Shown: in pieces, positions 1-10,250 of the stretch
How the letters are laid out: each line of letters starts with the position of its first letter
Numbering within the stretch: position 1 is the stretch's first letter
From: Guillardia theta CCMP2712
Lineage: Eukaryota > Cryptophyceae > Pyrenomonadales > Geminigeraceae
Assembly: GCF_000315625.1 (NCBI RefSeq)
Contig: NW_005434662.1
Location: forward strand, 495,988-559,987
Length of the DNA stretch: 64,000 nucleotides
Reading direction: 5' to 3'
Program-made: the position numbers and the translations under genes
The notes under the pieces: generated by a model
What the model was told of the DNA's origin: nothing
Seen by the model: only the letters and a program-made list of their open reading frames with translations
The model's database searches: none

Positions 1-351
1 CGCGAGGTACAACGATTCAGATGGAGCAAAGCAGGGGAGGGAGCATGGCGCTGTTTCCTCGCGGTCGGAAATCATGAAAACGAAAAAGGTTCAAGTCAAC
101 GTTCGCCACTTGACCCTTTCACTGACTGTTTTTTTTTCATTCAGACTGGTGAGAGGTATTCGACCCACAAGTCTCCAAGAACAAGAGCACAAAATCTGTT
201 CTCGCCAGATCTGGACTCGAGATCGATACATTCTTTCCTCACTCCCCGCACAGAAAATATGCTGTTGGTCCAAGGCAGGACGGTGGAAAAGGGCTCCAAA
301 GGCTTACAGTGAATGAAATTTGACCTATCCCCGTTGAAATGGTCCATCTGA
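1..351. other. No gene recognised
   Basis: Short open frames occur on both strands but they overlap each other, lack recognisable domains and are not supported by splice logic. The stretch could be the 3' flank of the minus-strand gene that ends at 352. Confidence 0.4.
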
Positions 352-945
352 CTACTTGTCCTTTGATTTGGACTTGATGAGTCCCAGCTGTAGAAACAAG
401 TCAGATGCTCGTTGCTTGATGATTGCTATGATCATCATTGTCACCGGTGTAAACTTGATATTGATGCCAGCACTTCGCTGCCATGGGAATCTTCTGTCTT
501 CCTCGTCGTAGTTTTCCGGATTGAAGCCCTTCTGATATCCTTGAAACACCATCTTACTCACCTCTTGTCGCGATTTCTTTCTCTCCTCATACACTTTCTC
601 CATCTTGTTCATGTAGGTTTTGAAGACGTAATCTTCCTTCTCAACTATCCTCCTGTTCCGTTCGATCTCCATCCTGGTCATGCCCTTCTCAGAGCTCTTT
701 GCCTCCTCCGCCTCTTGGGAAGCTTTCAGCTTGCTCAGTTTCCATCGTTGCTGCAAGCCAAGTAAAAACCTTCCACATGCCTTGACATACCCGAGGTACC
801 ATCGTTTCCTGTTCGCTTGAACTCCAGTCGTCGGCGATTTGTACAGGATCTGACGTTCGAGGGCCCAAACGATATCGGGGAATTTCACCTTCAAATGTTC
901 GTCAAGCCCGTCAAGCCTGCAAGAATAGGGTCGCTCATACCGCAT
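352..945 (-). CDS. Hypothetical charged protein or 3' exons of the FHA gene
   Basis: An open frame of about 197 codons on the minus strand. It has a basic, charged middle (many E/K/R, likely coiled coil around residues 85-130), a tract containing PDIVWALERQ near the start, and a C-terminal end rich in K and S. I do not recognise the family. It lies downstream of the FHA-domain exons on the same strand. Open segments around 970-1010 and 1110-1290, bounded by plausible GT/AG sites, could link the two, so this may be the last exon of that gene. The apparent start ATG sits next to a likely intron, so the true 5' boundary is uncertain. No catalytic motif is visible. Confidence 0.4.
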   Translation of the reverse strand: MRYERPYSCRLDGLDEHLKVKFPDIVWALERQILYKSPTTGVQANRKRWYLGYVKACGRFLLGLQQRWKLSKLKASQEAEEAKSSEKGMTRMEIERNRRIVEKEDYVFKTYMNKMEKVYEERKKSRQEVSKMVFQGYQKGFNPENYDEEDRRFPWQRSAGINIKFTPVTMMIIAIIKQRASDLFLQLGLIKSKSKDK

Positions 946-1445
946 AAAATCGCCTGCTCAAGCCTCTTCTTGGCGAACTTGAGAATCTGACGCAGCTGTC
1001 GTCAGGTAGCCTCAGGTCGCTCGAACTCAGACTACTTGATCAGAGTCGTGAACACTCCTGGCGATCGCGTTGGGAACGTTCAGTGGCTTTGAAACTGAGA
1101 AGCTAATGAGAAATCGTCTCGGATTCAAGAAGATGCGCAGTACAGCGATCATCGAAGCCATCGTTGTCGTCCAGGGTCTCTTTGATCGAGTTGATGGCTT
1201 TCCTAATCCAAAGCATCAAAACATTGTTATAGACGATTTTACATACCTTCTAGTCAATTTTTGCTTGGTATCCTCGAATGACTTGATCTTTTGTGCGATG
1301 AGAAAGCAGGAACTTCACAGTAGCATCTTAACTCAACCTTGTCAACATTCTCCCTTTCGAAATGCAGCCCTTCAGCGTCCAGGGCAGGTGAGATGCGACC
1401 CTTCATCGTCGACACATCAGAAGGGCAGAGAGTACATCCACTCAC

Positions 1446-2184
1446 CTGAAATTCCCTCGAATGCCCTTCACTTGTCCTGTTTTGATAACTTGACGTCGTG
1501 GAACTTAGCGAGTCCTCTTCAAATCCGTGAAGTGTCCTGAACCAACCATCGCGAAGAGGATCTATAAAAGTTTCAAGTGAGGATCAGTGGCGTCCATATT
1601 CTCATCTTTACCATCCATCTCTTTCTGATCTTCTTCAGGCCTTTCCAGGGGATTCAATTCGGACTTGGGGTAATTGATTATTCTCCTGTTCCCCTTCAGA
1701 TGATGAAGATTGAAGTATGCGAATGTGAATGTCTTGCCGTATTTGGTCCCACCTGATACACAAACCATCACTCAAAGACGAGAAGTCATCCGATAGTACC
1801 GATATGGAAGGTGTCCCCTCCCGCCAGCGGCATGGCGCGCCGTTGCAGGAACATTGCACCCACATGAGTGCCGCCTGAGCTGCAGTCTCTGATCTCCCAG
1901 CCCGTCCTCCTCCTCCGGATCGTCACGTGGACCTTGGACACAGACTTGCATTGGTCGTCGATCACGACGTTGCATGAGGAGGATCGGCCGATCGTGAAGG
2001 GGCTGTCTTCACTAACTACCCACAGAACGCTCTCTTCGTCTTCATTCCCATGAACTATCCACACGCCCTCTTCGCCATGCTCTGAGCCCGATGCAGCTCC
2101 TTGCTCGCCACTCCTGCTGCCTAGTGAGCTCCGACTCAACAGCTGCTGCTCTCCTTCCCGCAGGCCGACCATCTTGTTCGCCAT
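1446..2184 (-). CDS. FHA-domain protein (first three exons)
   Basis: Exon 1 (2184-1800) encodes a forkhead-associated domain at about residues 55-128: the GR.SSCNVVIDD core, then VSKVHVTIRRR, then WEIRDCSSGGTHVG. These match the Gly-Arg, Ser/His and NGT-like positions that bind phosphothreonine. A 47-nt intron (1799-1753) joins it in frame to exon 2 (1752-1612), which finishes the FHA fold. A 50-nt intron (1611-1562) leads to exon 3 (1561-1446), with phases matching throughout. FHA proteins usually act in phospho-dependent signalling, DNA damage or transcription; nothing here decides which. The gene probably continues downstream towards 352, because exon 3 ends at a good donor (GTGAGT). ATG 2184 is the first in frame. 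The 3' structure is unresolved. Confidence 0.65.
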
Positions 2185-2224
2185 GTTCGGCTGCTACTCT
2201 CTCATTATTGTAACCCCCCCCCGC

Positions 2225-2500
2225 CCCCTTGTCAAATCTGACAGAAACCAAATTACTCAACCCGATGGGCCTTCCGAGTTCCCCGACTCCCGCCGGTTGA
2301 ACTCAGTCCCGGCCCTGAGTGACTGAGCACCGGGTCACTTTCATCGGATCCAGCTCACCGTCAGGATTTGTACAGGGTCGGACAGAGCCTTGTTCGATCA
2401 GCGTTGACGGACGGCTGGCATACGATCCATCAGGAGGGGAGGGGGGGAGTTCGCACGGGACATCAAATCAAAGGCTTGAATCTTCTTGTCTTAGGGGGGC
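2225..2500. repeat. GC-rich intergenic repeat-like segment
   Basis: Contains CCGGCCCTGAGTGACTGAG and related GACTC/CCGGG words that recur in other intergenic gaps of this window (5.4-5.76, 24.3-24.6, 47.5-47.8, 49.6-49.9 and 53.57-53.66 kb). Short, degenerate and without coding potential. Confidence 0.3.
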
Positions 2501-2526
2501 TAAGGTTAACGTTACAGTCTATCTCC

Positions 2527-5090
2527 TCACTTCTTATTCGCAATCCAGTAGTTAGCAGCCCATTTGTCGCCCTTGATGACGTCACACCCTCCATGCAGGC
2601 TGCGATCAACACCGTCAGCCTCGGCCGGGCCGCATCCACCGCTGCATCACCTTCGTACGTCCAGGTTGCATCCAAGGTCATCAGGGGGACAAATCTGCGC
2701 AGCCCTGTCAGGACATAGCGACAATCACTAGTCCTTACCTCCTGCTGTCGCTTCGCCAGCATACTGTAGAATATGATGGCATTCCCGGCCTTGGGCTTCA
2801 CCTTGAGTCCTCGGGAGCAATCGGCGAAGTCCGTGACCTGCAGCAGCGGTCAGCATCGAGTTCCGAAGGTTCCAGACTAACCCGTCGGTCATCGCCGTTG
2901 GCAAAGGGGAACACAGTCTCCCCGCCCTCCTCCACATCGGAGAGGTAGAAGAAGACCTGGGAAGGGGTCTGAGCAGGAGCCGGGCACAACACGACGGGGC
3001 TACAGTGATGAATCTGTTCTGTCCGGGTGAAGTCACGAACCCTCTGTAGATGTTGGGATCGAAGAAGTCATGATGGGCCCAATAGTGTTGGTTCTTCGAG
3101 TAGTGCAAGACCTTGACACGAGGTCAATCGCAACGGCACAAATGCTCTCCTCTTCCACCTGCATGTCTTCAGCCAGCTCCATCGGCAGTTTCACCAGCTC
3201 CGCCACCCTGGTCCTGATCTTTGCAACGAGAGGGTCTGCCTGTAATGTTGCGGTTGGATGGTGGGGAGCAAGTGGAAATGAGCTCTTACGGTCTTGGATA
3301 GCCATGCAGTACTGCCATGAGCATAGTGAAAATTTTCAGATGACCGCTGCAAGAATGTTTACCTGCTTGTCCTGGCAGATCCAACTCCATTCTTAGCCTC
3401 ATTACCCTGCCGTGGCTGTGACTGAAGCGTCCAAACATGGCCGATGTTTGAATACTGCTTCAGCTATTGTAGATCTCCCCATTTTCGCTTTAGAAAACTC
3501 GATCAAATATTCACACTCATCTGCATCATGTCAGTATGTTTTGCATCGGAGCGTCAGGCTGGAGCGAAACCTGGTTTGAGGAAATCGGCAACCAGAAATA
3601 CTCTCGGGGACGTTGACAAAGTTTCAACCTGCACCTCACTGCAGCACGTCTCAAACTAAAGCTTCTGGAGAAGGAGGAAAAAGACCGATCCTCTGAAGGA
3701 AGCAGAATCGATTGCTTGAAGCCCGGATGTTCTACTGGAAATACCTACAAGTGCGATCTCAGAAAATTCGTGGCGAAATCTGCAGTGCATGGAATTTACA
3801 TAAAAGTCCTTGTCACAGAGGGCGAAGACTTTGTCGGGAATTTCGATCAGATCTGAGATCTGAACACACATGCCGGTTACTCCCGCAAAAAGACAAGAAA
3901 GAAAAGGATTCAATACCGGATCTCCATTCGATGCCACGAGCTCCCGTACCGGACGCTGACACAAATTCTTGAGAGTTGCGATGGTGACGAGAAGGTACGA
4001 ACACCTTCAGCTCTTTGGTAGCCCGAGCAATAAGATCGGCAACTTTGTCGACACCAGCTTTCTGCTCAGATTGATCAAAGGTCTTGACGACTGCAATCCT
4101 GTTACCAGGGGAACTTCGGTTGCGGGTGGGACTCCAGTCGAAATCTCCTTCTTCAGCGTTCTGTTCATCGACCAAGCAACAGAGTCGCAGTTACATCGGT
4201 ATATGGTCATCAGAAACAAGGCGTTCTCACGAATCATAGATCATGTTGTCCCCCACCGAGTAGATGCGAATCATGCGCGTTCCCTGCTCACGGTCTGAAC
4301 CTCTATGCAGCAAAAGAAGCACCATCAGTGCTACCGGCAGAGAAGGCGCTCGGTTGACGGACTTCCAGTTGCTCGTCTTCTTCATGACCAGTCTCAACAC
4401 ATCGATCTCATGCAGGATCCTGCAAAGATCGTGAGGCCTCGCCAGCAGCCGACTCCGAAGGATTGTTTCGCGTCATTACCTGCTGACATCATGCTCATCT
4501 TGCACGTGAATCTCGCGAACGAGATCGTGCTCGTCCAATTTCCTGACGATGAAGAGAATGTCAGTCGAGCGGACAAACAGCTTCGGGAACGTGTTGTCTC
4601 CGTCTTAAAAATCGGGATGCAACTTACAGCAGTTTCTGTCCTGAAACTGCATGGACACGGAACAGATTTCGAAGATGGCTGAAGCCTTTCTCTGTAAGCC
4701 TGAGGGTCCATCACTCTCAATCTGTATGATCATCACAACTCACCATGCGCTCACATCCTCTTTTGTCCACTGCTGCGGAGGGATTCGCTGGATTCGCACT
4801 GTGCTGTCGCTGATAGGACTATCTTTCAATTTGCTCTTGCCGTGAGCTTTGCCTTGTGATAAACAATTTGAGCATTGATCTTCTTCAAGCACCAAATAAA
4901 TACCTAATAGAGTACTTGAAAACGATGAGTTCATCACGTACAGGTACGTTGCGATGAGGTATACAGCTATGAAACCAACAACCATTCTATGCCTCCCAAT
5001 CTTCTTGGTTCTTCGCCGAAGGGTCCCAACATATTTCGACCGGGTGAAGGAGGATAGGCCGAGAAGCATGTTTCTCTTTGACTCTGTCAA
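2527..5090 (-). CDS. Membrane-anchored SAM-domain / prolyl 4-hydroxylase fusion
   Basis: Seventeen exons join exactly in frame to a 521-residue protein: 5090-4744, 4699-4628, 4542-4480, 4419-4231, 4160-4106, 4061-4005, 3967-3917, 3859-3800, 3655-3571, 3520-3456, 3406-3363, 3311-3290, 3239-3159, 3111-3004, 2956-2882, 2837-2739, 2619-2527. The basic N-terminus is followed by a membrane segment (about 36-52). A SAM domain follows (about 106-175; WTKEDVSAWLTEKGF...SGQKLLKLDEHDL), then a second hydrophobic stretch (VALMVLLLLH). The C-terminal prolyl 4-hydroxylase domain (about 307-521) has the PRVFLVADFLKPDEC entry, RTSSTAWL, iron ligands H410, D412 and H500, and 2-oxoglutarate lysine K510. The spacing of ten between H500 and K510 is typical. 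Such enzymes hydroxylate proline in secretory proteins using Fe(II) and 2-oxoglutarate, in ER or Golgi. The last acceptor is the less usual GAG; all others are AG after pyrimidines. The fusion with SAM is unusual. Confidence 0.8.
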
Positions 5091-6153
5091 GAATTCAGAG
5101 ACGTCATGTACGGACGGTTGACATTTTGCCAGACCTGTGGGTCCAGAAACAAATTTCCTTCACCAAGGGCCACCTCGCCTGTCAGGGTACAGAGGAGCTC
5201 CAACAAGGGATCTTAGAGCGGGAGGGGGATAGAACAAGTTGATTCAAGGAGGCAGGAGGGAACAGCAGGAGGTCTCAGTCTCTTCCTCGCTTGTCAGCCC
5301 ACCAGCTCCTTCACTTCCCCAGCCATGACTGCCACGAAACTCGCAGTCGGGGCAAAACGTTTTTTTCTTGCTTCTTTTACGGCTTTAAATTGTTTTTAAA
5401 CCGTTGAACACAGTCGGACACGCCGCCGGCCCCGGGCGCGGGCCCGGCGCGGTCCGGAAGTTACTAAGGCTTACTACGGCTCTCCGACCCAGTGTCAAGT
5501 CACTGAGTAAGGCTCCGGGTCGTCTCCCGAGTCCCAAAACTCGATCGTCACAGTGACTTCAAGTAGCCGGGATCATTACGCTGCTGACTGGCCCGGAGTC
5601 CGTCGCCTCACAGGAACGGTACGCCGTGACAGCGCGCGGGCGGCCGCACGCCGGCCCGCCGGGAGGCTGATCAATATAAATAACTTGGCAATTGCCAAGT
5701 TACTCAGTGCCAGTCGGAGCCCGAGTGAAAATACGGCCGGGCCCTGATCCGACATAGGAATCGCGCGGATGTCAGGATTGCTGTCCTGTGTATTCACGCT
5801 GAGGCGAGCGCAGACAAGTTTTGGCCATGGTGTTGGGGAGGGACAACATGGATGTAGGATGAGTGAGATGAGGAAGACAAGACGAAGACGAAGATGACGA
5901 TGATGGAGAGCCGAAGTTTGAAGTCTCTTCAATGATGTGATGTCGCTGCCTTCGCTGCTGTGGGTGATGGAGAGTTTCTGGGCAATCCGCCCATGATAGG
6001 CTGCGTCTCCAACGGATGAACAGGATCCTCGGCGATTGCTCTAGGATTGCAAGCAGTGCTTCGACATCATCTTCTCTATGGATCACAGTATCTCCTCCTA
6101 CAGTCCATGCACATGAAGTGAGAGTGCTCTTGTAATCTCTGGTGAACAAAAGT
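5091..6153. other. Intergenic, GC-rich repeat-like tract
   Basis: The gap lies between the divergently transcribed P4H and LRR-A genes and so should hold both promoters. Around 5420-5760 it is strongly GC-rich (ccggccccgggcgcggg) with GTCACTGAGT and ACTTCAAGT words shared with other gaps. A minus-strand open frame at 5772-6149 has serine/histidine low complexity and is not convincing. Confidence 0.4.
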
Positions 6154-9100
6154 ATGGAGGGTTACCTCCTGCTGGATCTATGCAACACCTTCGATGGGGA
6201 TGAATGGCCGGTCCAGAAGTTCTTCAGCGCATCGTTTGTTCGCCATGACATCTCGGCCTTCTGGAGGTTTTCAATCGGCAACGTGAAGTTGCAATTGTTG
6301 GCGATCAAGCAAAGGAGGAGGACTCAGAGGAGCGTACTAAGAGCAGTGTTCTACAGCTGGCTCTTCCATGCGTCGGAAAACAGTGAGGAGGTGATTGGCG
6401 CCAGGTTGCACAAGTCCACCACAGACAAATCGTTGGATCTCTCTGCCCTCAAGTTGCGGATTCTTCCGCAGCAAGTCGTGAACGTCCAAGCAGCACTTGC
6501 TTCGACCCTGACAAAACTTGATCTGGCAAGCAACTACATTTCATTCTTGCCAAGACAACTGTTCGAACGTGTCTTGAACCTCAATGTTTTGAAGCTAACA
6601 GATAATCGTATACGATCCCTGCCATCCACTCTCTCATGCTTACAGTCCCTTCAATTCTGCCTGCTGGACAAGAACGATTTCGTGGTCCTGACGCCAGCAG
6701 TAGGGGATCTGAAATCATTGCATACGCTGCACATTCAAAGCAACCCAAACTTCACAAGCTTTCCGCTGGAGCTTGGAAAGAAACATCACGTGTCACTGGG
6801 AGGGACTATGAGAGAGCTGCTGTACGACTATGATGTTGTTGAATACCCTCCGCCTGAAGTCTCTGAGAATGGTTTAGCCATGCAGTTCGATTTCCTTTCT
6901 AGGATATGGAAGGCAGCAGAAACCGGGTACCTATCTCTGGGAGGAATGAACCTGAAGTCTATCCCTCACTTCCTGTACGAGCATCCCCTCCGGACGAGGA
7001 TCACTGAGCTCAACATCTCGCAGAACAAGATCGATCGCCTTCCTCCGGCGTTCGGCCTGATGACAAGCTTGACTAGGTTGCGGATGGATGAGAACTTCTT
7101 TGTCTTCCCCAGCCAGCACATGATGAGGCAGTCTTCCTCCTTCCGCGACCTGGAGAGCAGAACCTTGACCGAGGCTTCCAAGCTTCCCTTCATGCACTTT
7201 CTTCGTCGGATCGCCACGTGCAAGTACACGAGAGAAATTGTCCTGAGCGGAGGTGAATGGATGTTTGACGGGACGAGAGTGGAAATCTCGGTGAGGTTGA
7301 TAGCACCAGAGCTGTTCTTCTACACAAACTGCGCGATCCTTGACGTGCGGGGCAATGATATCAAGACGATCCCAGAGGAAATCTGCAAGCTCGTGACCAT
7401 GACAAAGCTCTTGGCCGACAAGAACAGGGTTCGCACAGTCCCGGACACGCTCTCCAAGGTCACGTGCCTTCAAGGTATGTGGTGGGTTGAGTTTCTGGGT
7501 TGACGTTGAGATGCCCGACAGTCCTCTCTCTAGCCGTGAATGAAATCAGAAGTCTCCCCGACATCTTCTCAGCCCTTGGCCAGCTCTCGCACCTGAATGT
7601 CTCCAGCAACCAGCTCAAAGTTCTGCCCAGCTCCATCACTAGCTGTGGATTGCTGTCTCATCTGTGAGCCTGCTGACGATAAAGCTTTCCTCTGACCCGA
7701 CTGCTGCAGCTACGTAGATCGCAACGAGATTCACTCCTTCCCCAAAGATTTCAACAGGCTCCTCTCGTTGAGGGTCTTTCACTTCGGCCACAACTCCATC
7801 TCCCAGCTCTCCCCGCAGCTAGGAGCTAGCTGGTACTTGGAGGATGTCAACGCAGAGGGATGCTTTGCGGTATGTTGTCGTCCCTGTCCTCACTAGCTGA
7901 TCCCGCAGCAGATCCAGGAGTCCCCACAAGAAATTCTCAACGGCTCCACGAGTTTCTTCCACAAGGTGGAGGCATACCAGTCCCCGCACACGAACTTCGA
8001 TGCCTCCCTCCTCGTCCGCCTGCTCGCAACGCCCACAGGCCGGAGGATCACTCAGCTCCCGCCTGAGATGAAGACGCTGGCGAACCTCAAGGAGCTGATG
8101 GAGAGGCTGGAGCGAGAGGTGAAACCTTCCATGCTGTCACTTCCGATTGACCTGTAAGCACGGGGTTGCAGACGGGCACTCCTGTGCAGGAAATAATGTT
8201 TCCTTCCTGTCTAGAGGGAGAGGAGGAGGATGAGAGCCGGATAATCGAGTACCTTCCGCCAGAAACGATCTACACCAGGAACTGGAGGCTGACCAAGATG
8301 GCCCAGGTGACCAGTTGTGACTGTGGTCTTTCCTTGCTTTCCTGTGCATGTATCCCATCCCATACTTCCTCGCGCTTTCTCACCTGCCCCTGCCTGCTCA
8401 GGTGGATGGAAAAGATGCCAACCTGGTCAACAGGAAGATCAGGGCGAAGCTCGCGCCGTACCGCCGGCGACCTCCTCTCGTGCGCTACCTCTGGGGGTTG
8501 TGGTCCAGCTCTTCAGCGGGGCTCGCAGACTTCTCCGGCACAGGGATGGTCAACCTCAAGTTTGACATCCTCTCGATCAGCTGGATCACCAGGCTCTCGC
8601 TGTCTTACAACAGAGTGTCAACTCTCCCAGCTGGGATCGGCAGCCTCACCCAGCTGCAGAGTCTTGACCTCAGCCACAACCTCATCACCTCCCTCCCACC
8701 GCAGATCGGCCAGCTGACAAGCATGAAGCAGCTGGATCTTAGCTTCAACATGCTTGACTCTCTCCCCAAGGAGATGTCCTCTCTCCCCGACTGGTCGTAT
8801 CCCCGGGACCCGCGCGCGAAGAATCTTTTCTCCCTCGACTGGATCACAGGCAACCCCATCTCCTTCCCTCACCCTCAGATCCTCCAGCTCGGTCCCTCCC
8901 ACGTCCGCGGCTTCCTCCGGCTCGTGGCTCAGGCGGAGGAGACGGGGCGCCTAGACTTCCAGCAGCGAGAGCTTCCTATCTTCCCTGAGCAGCTCACAGG
9001 CTTCACCTTCCTCCAGCAGCTGGACCTCAGCAGCAACAAGATCGACCGGATCCCTCCCGCCTTCACCAGCATGGTCAACCTCAAGGAGTTCACAATAGCC

Positions 9101-10004
9101 GGCAACAACGTCGATCGACTCCCCACCAGGATGAGCTCCCTGACGTCGCTCGAGGTTCCTCGCCCCCTCTGCTTCCTCCTCCCCCCACCGATCTCCTCCT
9201 GACTTCCTTGTTGTCATCCATCGTTTCCGATCGCTCCCCTCCCTTCTGTATCGCCAAGTGCTCTCTTGTTTATTTTTCCTCCTCTCTTCCCTCTCCACAC
9301 AGTGCTGGACTGAATCCTGGTCTTCTCCTCTGCCGTCCTTGATTCACTCCTTTCCTCACCGTCTCCCTGCACAGATTCTCGACGTGCGCGACAACCAGCT
9401 CAAGTCAGTCCCGGAGGGCATCGGCATGCTGCATGCTCGACTCGTCCGCCTCAACCTTGGGAGGAACGTGATCGAATCTCTTCCTCCTTCCATCGGCCTC
9501 CTCTCAAACCTCAGGGTCCTCGAGCTCAACTGGAACCTGCTCTCCTTCCTCCCTGCCGAGCTGGAGAGCTGCAGGCAGCTCGAGGAGCTGCTCGCCAGCT
9601 ACAACCAGCTGCGGCAGCTCCCCCATACCTTCTCCAACCTCACCAACCTCCGAGTGGCAGCGATCCAGAGCAACAGGATGGAGCTCCTCCCCTCCTGCTT
9701 CGGCAACATGCCGAACCTGACGAAGCTCGCGCATCTCAACAACCCCTGGAAGATGCCGCAGCAGGAGATGCTCTCCTGGCCGGAGGAGTTTGAGCAGCAC
9801 GACAGGTCCAAGATGTCCATGGGGATGAGGGTGTGGGGGAGGATCCAGCTGACGGAGAGGATGCGGTTTGCGAAGGTGGATGCGATCAACGAGGATGGGA
9901 CGTTCGACTTGGGATTCGTCGACACGAGAGACACGAATGCTGAGATCAGGAAGGAGAGGAAAGTGCGAGTGGAGGTGATACACTCGCCTTCGTCTGTGGT
10001 TTGA
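6154..10004 (+). CDS. Giant leucine-rich-repeat protein A
   Basis: Seven exons (6154-7474, 7534-7663, 7710-7869, 7909-8118, 8172-8306, 8402-9154, 9375-10004) join in frame to about 1112 residues. The first 100 residues are non-repeat. Then come leucine-rich repeats of the LxxLxLxxNxIxxLPxxI type, in blocks separated by a recurring linker (PPPEV..., an FL.R/YL.. helix, A..TG, then LDLS). One linker, EYPPPEVSENG, occurs near residue 230. The end (about 1060-1112) departs from LRR with KVDAINEDGTFDLGFVD, resembling a small Tudor/SH3-like barrel strand pattern. LRRs bind proteins; no kinase, Roc or other enzyme domain is visible, and no signal peptide. The ORF could start at a GTG at 6142, but ATG 6154 is the first true start. 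The gene is followed at once by a similar gene on the same strand, which suggests tandem duplication. Confidence 0.75.
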
Positions 10005-10062
10005 AGATATGAACAATGATCTTGATGGTGGTGTGATGAAAATGACTACCAGACTTTATGCA

Positions 10063-10063
<1 letters not shown>

Positions 10064-10104
<41 letters not shown>

Positions 10105-10108
10105 ACTA

Positions 10109-10198
<90 letters not shown>
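10064..10198 (+). repeat. Compound trinucleotide microsatellite (CTG)n(GAT)n
   Basis: About 13 copies of CTG/GCT followed, after a short interruption, by about 29 copies of GAT. It lies in the 250-bp gap between two tandem LRR genes. One frame reads poly-Ala then poly-Asp, but that frame has no other coding support. It is likely to vary in length between strains. Confidence 0.95.
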
Positions 10199-10250
10199 CT
10201 GATTTGAATGCTTGTCCCAAATTAGATGGTCATTTGATGACGATGAGCAG

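Noticed and set aside
5772-6149. Minus-strand frame with poly-Ser
   Set aside because: Low-complexity, antisense to the presumed LRR-A promoter/leader, no recognisable motif.
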